Source: Amphritea atlantica
GTDB lineage: Bacteria > Pseudomonadota > Gammaproteobacteria > Pseudomonadales > Balneatricaceae
Direction of reading: 5' to 3'
DNA: 64,000 nt
Assembly: GCA_024397875.1 (NCBI GenBank)
Contig: CP073344.1
Coordinates: forward strand, 1,789,001-1,853,000
The position numbers and the translations under genes were made by a program. This document shows positions 59,517-64,000 of the stretch, in pieces (within the stretch, counting starts at the first letter, position 1; each line of letters begins with the position of its first letter). The notes beneath the pieces were generated by a model, which worked only from the letters and a program-made list of their open reading frames with translations, did no database searches and had not been told where the DNA came from.

Positions 59517-60005
59517 ATGCCACACATCAGCGCTTTATCTCTGCTTGCATTCGCTATCTCTATCTCAGGTTCTGCTGGGGCCAATGAAGCAAAAGCCTTC
59601 GATCAGAAAAACCTTCATGGCAGCTGGAACTGTAAACATACCATGGAAAATACAGCGTCAATGATGAAGGTAGACTATGACATAAATTATTCAGCGGATG
59701 GCAAAGCCAGTGCTAATGGAACCGTATGGCTCAGGATGCAAAACTTTCCTGAAATGGAGTACAGCCTTTCAAATCGCTCAACCTGGGAGATCAAAGCGAA
59801 CTCTCTTATCGTGTCGTCGGCTGAGTTTACACTGGTGAACCGGAGTCATCCGGAGTTGGATCAAATCCTTAATTTAGAAAGTTTATTCCCACAAAACGTT
59901 CGCGAGTCGTCAACCATTCTTGAGTTAACTCAATCCAAGCTTGTCGCCCGGTCTGACACATATGGCGGGGTGTATTCCTGCTCAAAACGCGTATCTGAGA
60001 TCTGA
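59517..60005 (+). CDS. Exported protein of unknown function
   Basis: A 162-residue protein with a clear N-terminal signal peptide (hydrophobic ALSLLAFAISIS core, cleavage near SAGA at about residue 22). The mature part is beta-rich with alternating polar/hydrophobic residues (KVDYDINYSADGKASANGTVW), suggesting a lipocalin-like or small beta-barrel fold. Two cysteines, in SWNCKH near 34 and YSCSK near the C terminus, could form a disulfide. ATG 59517 has AAAGG a few bases upstream; the longer open frame to 59376 is not used because it puts residues ahead of the signal peptide. I do not recognise the family. Confidence 0.7.
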   Translation: MPHISALSLLAFAISISGSAGANEAKAFDQKNLHGSWNCKHTMENTASMMKVDYDINYSADGKASANGTVWLRMQNFPEMEYSLSNRSTWEIKANSLIVSSAEFTLVNRSHPELDQILNLESLFPQNVRESSTILELTQSKLVARSDTYGGVYSCSKRVSEI

Positions 60006-60265
60006 TGTGAAGGTCCTTGATAGACAAGAGCCTATTATCTCTCACTGTAGCATCTGGCCTGTTTGATCGTTTTGCCAATATCTCAGATTAAGAGCATACA
60101 GAGGCCCGAAAGTAGTACCCATCTGAGCCGTTTCTACGAAAACAGTAGCACCAAAGTTCTGCCGTAGTTTTATCGGGTCAGTGGTAGAGTGTTATACAAG
60201 TGGATGTCGATTTTTTCTCCAACGTCCCTGAACGTTTGTAGTGCTATATAACTGAGACAGACCCT

Positions 60266-61003
60266 ATGTATTGTAAATCACCGTATATGAGAACGACTCT
60301 GGCCTATACAACTATGCAGAACCTGATCGGCCTGGTGCTGATATTATTTTTATCCGCCGGATTTATATCATCCTGCTATGCACACGGCGTTTCCGACGGT
60401 GATGCTCTGTTTATTCAGCAGGCCAGTGGGCTACAGCTGTTTCCCTTTGCCTATCTGGGGGCGAAACATATGCTGACCGGATACGATCATCTGCTATTTC
60501 TGACCGGTGTGATTTTCTTTCTCTATAAAATGAAAGAGGTCTGCATCTATGTGACATTGTTTGCCATCAGCCATAGTGCCACGCTTTTATACGGTGTGCT
60601 GAGTGAGGTGCAGGTTAATGCTTATATCATCGACGCCATTATCGGCTTCTCTGTTGTTTATAAAGCGTTAGATAATCTGGGTGCCTTCAGGCGCTGGTTT
60701 GGCTTTCAGCTTAATAATAAGGTGGCGGTGACGGTTTTTGGTCTTTTTCACGGTTTCGGTCTTGCCACCAAACTGCAGGACTTTGCTTTACCAGAGGAAG
60801 GATTGGTGGCTAATATTTTAGCCTTCAATGTTGGCGTCGAACTGGGGCAGCTAGTGGCCCTCACAGCGATTCTTATTCTAATGAATGTCTGGCGGAAAAC
60901 AGATGATTTTGCCCGACAGGCTTATTCTGCCAATATCCTGCTGATGTCTGCTGGATTTGTTCTGATTGGTTATCAGTTAACGGGCTACTTTACACTTTCC
61001 TGA
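60266..61003 (+). CDS. HupE/UreJ-like integral membrane protein
   Basis: A 245-residue membrane protein of the HupE/UreJ type, a family linked to nickel or cobalt uptake. An N-terminal hydrophobic segment resembling a signal peptide (about residues 17-39) ends in a His-containing SSCYAHGVSD, followed by six or so hydrophobic helices. The family motif appears as FAYLGAKHMLTGYDHLLFLTGVIFFL near 60-85, with His residues (GYDHLL, SHSATLLYG, HGFGLA) lining the core. Start at ATG 60266; ATG 60287 is also possible. The next gene begins 10 bases later, so it is an operon with the membrane-anchored protein. Confidence 0.83.
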   Translation: MYCKSPYMRTTLAYTTMQNLIGLVLILFLSAGFISSCYAHGVSDGDALFIQQASGLQLFPFAYLGAKHMLTGYDHLLFLTGVIFFLYKMKEVCIYVTLFAISHSATLLYGVLSEVQVNAYIIDAIIGFSVVYKALDNLGAFRRWFGFQLNNKVAVTVFGLFHGFGLATKLQDFALPEEGLVANILAFNVGVELGQLVALTAILILMNVWRKTDDFARQAYSANILLMSAGFVLIGYQLTGYFTLS

Positions 61004-61013
61004 GGTATCTGAG

Positions 61014-61610
61014 ATGCGCGACATAGCTGACCTGAATCACGACCAAATGCCATCGGCAATGAGCCTAATTAAAGCGACGATTACGGCTGTTGCAGGGGCA
61101 ATTGTGATCCTTGTGCTAATCGTTTTGCCCGCAGAATATGGCATTGACCCAACCGGACTGGGTAATCAAATGGGGCTGACTAGGATGAGTGCTGAGCCTG
61201 CTAAGGCCACCATTGATACTCAGCCCTCTGTTGCAGTAAACACTTCACTCAGCACCTATGTTCCACCGGTCTGGATAGGCAGTTCTCCCTATCGTTCTGA
61301 TCAGATGTCCTTGATTTTACAACCCGGAAAAGGCGCTGAAATTAAAGCCAGAATGACGCCGGGTGAAAACTTTGTTTTTAACTGGAAAACGGAAGGAGGG
61401 GATGTTTACTTCGATATGCACGGGGAGCAGATAGATGCTGGTGATGAATTTACCAGCTATTGGCTGGAACGCAGCAGGTCCAGTGCCAGTGGCTCCTTTG
61501 AGGCTCCGTTTGAAGGCACGCATGGCTGGTATTGGAAAAACAATGGTACTGAACCGGTCACTGTCTTTTTGGAAATAAGCGGGTTTTATGCAGACCTCTA
61601 CAAACCCTGA
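61014..61610 (+). CDS. Membrane-anchored partner of HupE/UreJ-like protein
   Basis: A 198-residue protein with one N-terminal membrane helix (about residues 21-41, AGAIVILVLIVLPAEYG) and a periplasmic C-terminal domain. Proteins of this kind are annotated as transmembrane anchor proteins next to HupE/UreJ genes in other Gammaproteobacteria. The soluble part is beta-rich: YRSDQMSLILQPGKGAEI, GENFVFNWKTEGGDVYFDMHGEQ, and a C-terminal THGWYWKNNGTEPVTVFLE resembling a cupredoxin-like or jelly-roll sandwich. No Cys; several His. Cotranscribed with the upstream permease (10-base gap). Metal-related function is inference. Confidence 0.72.
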   Translation: MRDIADLNHDQMPSAMSLIKATITAVAGAIVILVLIVLPAEYGIDPTGLGNQMGLTRMSAEPAKATIDTQPSVAVNTSLSTYVPPVWIGSSPYRSDQMSLILQPGKGAEIKARMTPGENFVFNWKTEGGDVYFDMHGEQIDAGDEFTSYWLERSRSSASGSFEAPFEGTHGWYWKNNGTEPVTVFLEISGFYADLYKP

Positions 61611-61972
61611 GTCGCAAGCACACAGAGTCTAGCGTCCTCACCGGTCGTATTTCAATGTGCGACTGTTTACTTTATCTCAGGCGACAATAGTCGTAGCGTC
61701 AACCAGTCCAGCGCGCGAGGGAAGGTGCTTAATTCCGCTGTTTCACTCAACTACCGTTAAATACAGATCAACTACAGCTCCGCATCGACTTCACAGTGCG
61801 ACGTTTTTTTTCAGTGTGGATCCTCGTGCCCTTATATGGCAGAAACTCTGAATGAGTATATTTTTACTCTAGGCATAACGTATAACCTATTGAAGTATAA
61901 AGATCTTATATCTAAAATCAGGGCTTAATCTGACTTTCCTTAGTGACCTATAAAAATAACTGGAAATTCCAC
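61611..61972. other. Intergenic region with possible transposase remnant
   Basis: 362 bases. A minus-strand stretch near 61686-61715 reads GLVDATTIVA, faintly reminiscent of the first-Asp region of IS5-type transposases, but it is only about ten codons and then stops. Otherwise nothing recognised. Confidence 0.35.
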
Positions 61973-62206
61973 ATGTTAAGAAAAATAACCAAAAGCCCCT
62001 ACCTGATCCTTTTAAGTGCCTTCATTCTTTTTATCACTTCCGGATATGAAACGGTTCACACACTGGATGAATTAACGCTGGGTACCCACCACGGCATATT
62101 GGTTTTTAGTATTATCCAGATTATCAAAGTGATTCCTGAAATCATGCATGGCTTGCAAGAGATAGAGGAAGCAGATGAGCTTAGAGAGAAAAGACTATTA
62201 AACTAG
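61973..62206 (+). CDS. Small membrane protein of unknown function
   Basis: A 77-residue protein with two hydrophobic helices (about residues 8-26 and 42-58) separated by a short polar loop that contains an HHG motif, and an acidic, helical C terminus (QEIEEADELREKRLLN). ATG 61973 has GGA upstream; an earlier GTG at 61943 is less likely. I do not recognise the family with confidence, but the layout resembles short conserved membrane proteins of marine bacteria. Confidence 0.6.
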   Translation: MLRKITKSPYLILLSAFILFITSGYETVHTLDELTLGTHHGILVFSIIQIIKVIPEIMHGLQEIEEADELREKRLLN

Positions 62207-62248
62207 CATGCGGTCGGGAACACTATGCTAATTCCCACTCAAGCGTGT

Positions 62249-62266
62249 CTCAAAAAACCTTTTGAG
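62249..62266 (+). repeat. Small hairpin after the membrane protein gene
   Basis: CTCAAAA/TTTTGAG stem over AACC, 43 bases past the stop of the small membrane protein, without a clear T-tract. Possible weak terminator. Confidence 0.4.
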
Positions 62267-62373
62267 GTAGACGATGCCAGGCAAGCGCTGCGCCAATAAG
62301 ATATTGCGCCTATTGGGTTAGCAGAGCGTTCTTCATCTGCATCTTAGATATCACAATAAAAAAGAGTAGCACT

Positions 62374-64000
62374 ATGACCCTGTCTCCCCAAAGAAAACCC
62401 TCCTATGATTTTTTAATCTGCCGCAACCAACAAGACGACACCTATGCGCTGTACCGGGTAGATCCTCATGCGGCAGAGTTGTTCAGTCCAATCCCGTTGT
62501 CTGCGGATGCTTCCTTTGACCACAGCTGGCGCATGGCGCAGGTGGGAGGGTATCTTTTGCAGTGGAGTCCTCTTTGCAAACTGCACGGGGAAGAGGGTTA
62601 TCGGTTCAATCTGGTAGCGTTCAATCCGGAAGACGTCAACCCGTTGAGTGGCCCTGCAATTGAGAGCGGCTTCTGGAAAAAAACCAAGTTCTGGGGCAAC
62701 TACCGGCATAGCTATAGCAGTAATCCGGATGAGGGCCAGACTCTGGACCTCACTCCGATGACCAGTTTTATCCTGAGTATGATTCCCGCCAAGGGGCGTG
62801 GAACCTTTGAACTATGGAATTTCGATCCCCAGGGAATCGTGGATTTTAAGCCCGACCCACTGCCTGCACCCTATAGCCCCCAGAATGGTTTTCCACGGAT
62901 TAAGTCTGGGCACACGTTGATTCCCATTGGCAATTATGTATTGGACCGTCTGCCAGATAGAAAGTCTTTTCGTTTGTGGAGTTTCGACCCGCAATTGGAA
63001 ACACCCCTGTCACTACCCGCGGTGCAAGAAGGCAACTGGGATAAGGTTGATGAGAGCAGCGAACTCACCGCTATCGGCGCTCATGTGCTGGAGTGGAATG
63101 CTGCAAAGGGCCACTTCCGTCTGTGGGGGTTCGACCCTCAACAGTCAGACGTGCTTATTGGCCCGGTTCGCGAGGGTAAACTGCCGTCGGGTATTGCTGC
63201 TGATGCCATGCTGACCGGCTATCAGCCCCGGATTCCGGTGCAAGCACAACGGGCTGATACGCCAGGAAACATTGATTTTATGCGCTCGAAGATCAAGCAT
63301 GTGGTCTATTACATGCTGGAGAGCCGCTCTTTTGATAATGTCTGTGGCTGGCTTTACGAGAATGGCAATCAAGATTGTCACTACATCGGTTCGCAGGAAC
63401 CCTTTGATGGCACCAGCCGCGAATATTTTAATGACGACGGTGACAGCCGGGTTTTCGTCAGCAAGTTTCAGGCAGGTGAACTGAGTACCGAGTATAATCT
63501 CGTCGCCCTCGATCAGGACCCGTTTCACGACACCACAGACAACCTGCAGCAAATGTTCTCTGAAGAGCCCGGTTACTGGGGCCGCGCCACGCCGGATATG
63601 GGTGGATATATCCTCAATAACGCCAATCCGCAGGTGATGGAAACCTTCAGCCCGGCACAGTTACCGATACTCAATGGTCTGGCACGTCATTTCGGGATTT
63701 CTGATCGTTGGTTTTGTTCAATGCCCGGCGGTACAGATGTCAATCGAGCCTTCTCGGTCACCGGTTCGGCCTTCAACATGCTCGGCACCTGGGAGGGGGG
63801 CAGCATCTACGCAAACTGGCCGGAATCCTCCCACCGTCAATCCATCTGGAAGACTCTCTGGAGTCAGGGTATAACAGACTGGAAAATATATAACTCGGTG
63901 CTGTGGGAAAACGTTGTCTTTACCTACCAGCTGTACCTCCAGGGTCAGGTTCCTTCAGTCGACGCTAACCCAACACAGTTTCTTTCCAGTATTGATCAGT
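62374..64000 (+). CDS. Phosphoesterase (phospholipase C/acid phosphatase family) with N-terminal repeat domain, partial
   Basis: An open frame from ATG 62374 to the window edge (542 codons, C terminus missing). Residues ~305-540 match the phosphoesterase family PF04185 (phospholipase C, acid phosphatase): HVVYYMLESRSFDNVCGWLY near 309-328 with the conserved E-x-R-S-F-D core (Glu316, Asp321; the usual Asn is Ser317), then WFCSMPGGTDVNRAFSVTGS and the typical TWEGGSIYANW region. Residues ~1-290 are unusual: five short, related segments (YALYRVDP at 24, YRFNLVAFNP at 76, FELWNFDP at 145, FRLWSFDP at 199, FRLWGFDP at 248) spaced 50-70 residues, suggesting a propeller or carbohydrate-binding repeat domain. 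No signal peptide is evident. Confidence 0.8.
   Translation, partial: MTLSPQRKPSYDFLICRNQQDDTYALYRVDPHAAELFSPIPLSADASFDHSWRMAQVGGYLLQWSPLCKLHGEEGYRFNLVAFNPEDVNPLSGPAIESGFWKKTKFWGNYRHSYSSNPDEGQTLDLTPMTSFILSMIPAKGRGTFELWNFDPQGIVDFKPDPLPAPYSPQNGFPRIKSGHTLIPIGNYVLDRLPDRKSFRLWSFDPQLETPLSLPAVQEGNWDKVDESSELTAIGAHVLEWNAAKGHFRLWGFDPQQSDVLIGPVREGKLPSGIAADAMLTGYQPRIPVQAQRADTPGNIDFMRSKIKHVVYYMLESRSFDNVCGWLYENGNQDCHYIGSQEPFDGTSREYFNDDGDSRVFVSKFQAGELSTEYNLVALDQDPFHDTTDNLQQMFSEEPGYWGRATPDMGGYILNNANPQVMETFSPAQLPILNGLARHFGISDRWFCSMPGGTDVNRAFSVTGSAFNMLGTWEGGSIYANWPESSHRQSIWKTLWSQGITDWKIYNSVLWENVVFTYQLYLQGQVPSVDANPTQFLSSIDQ

Noticed and set aside
61657..61851. 64-codon plus-strand frame in the gap after the anchored partner protein
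   Set aside because: Composition is not protein-like, there is no ribosome site, and it overlaps nothing conserved.

Overview
The window reads as a dense, roughly 50% GC chromosome segment of a marine gammaproteobacterium, probably of the Oceanospirillales (Amphritea/Neptunomonas/Marinobacterium-like). This is inferred from gene content: a 531-residue isocitrate lyase as in Pseudomonas, the gene neighbourhood clpS-clpA-infA-bpt-aat-trxB-ftsK-lolA-rarA-crcB-serS, a nudJ-mnmA-hflD-purB operon as in enterics, a phasin, PrpE and a UbiF-type hydroxylase. No rRNA, tRNA, CRISPR array, intact insertion sequence or prophage was seen. Most of it is core chromosome.

Layout. 1-3.6 kb: the N-terminal half of a pyruvate:flavodoxin oxidoreductase running off the left edge, divergent from cysS. 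3.6-7.9 kb: a same-strand cluster of a CofC-like transferase, a radical SAM protein with extra C-terminal cysteines, a family 2 glycosyltransferase and an MsbA-like exporter. This is the best candidate for an uncharacterised biosynthesis and export system. 7.9-14.2 kb (minus strand): crotonase-fold protein, cupin, OmpW, AceA with two RpiR-type operator-like palindromes upstream, then roxA and trmJ overlapping. 14.6-17.1 kb: DUF3501, a two-cluster Fe-S/CCG protein and a rubredoxin-less rubrerythrin, probably a peroxide or oxygen stress operon. 17.6-24.8 kb: MBL-fold hydrolase, alpha/beta hydrolase, purB, hflD, mnmA and nudJ, then moaE and rluE.

24.9-39.1 kb: icd, a CspD-like protein, the N-degron proteolysis genes (clpS, clpA, bpt, aat) with infA between them, trxB, and the co-directional run ftsK-lolA-rarA-crcB-serS. 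39.3-47.4 kb: ubiF, a phasin with a histone-H1-like tail, an M16C peptidase, an EamA permease, a 5'-nucleotidase and mtgA. 47.5-50.5 kb: a DUF350 membrane protein with a secreted transglutaminase-like protein, a 7-bp microsatellite, an orphan protein and an AraC regulator, followed by a decayed-looking stretch.

50.9-59.3 kb: metH, an iron permease/cupredoxin pair behind a Fur-like box, panD behind a series of hairpins, and prpE. 59.5-64 kb is more accessory: an exported protein, a HupE/UreJ-like permease with a membrane-anchored partner, a small membrane protein, and the start of a phosphoesterase carrying a five-fold repeat domain at its N terminus, cut by the right edge.

Metabolic links: AceA and Icd share isocitrate at the glyoxylate/TCA branch point. 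PrpE, the phasin, the crotonase-fold protein and the pyruvate oxidoreductase fit growth on short-chain acids and polyhydroxyalkanoate. ClpS/ClpA with the two aminoacyl-protein transferases form a complete N-degron route. The iron permease pair and rubrerythrin group suggest iron and oxygen management.
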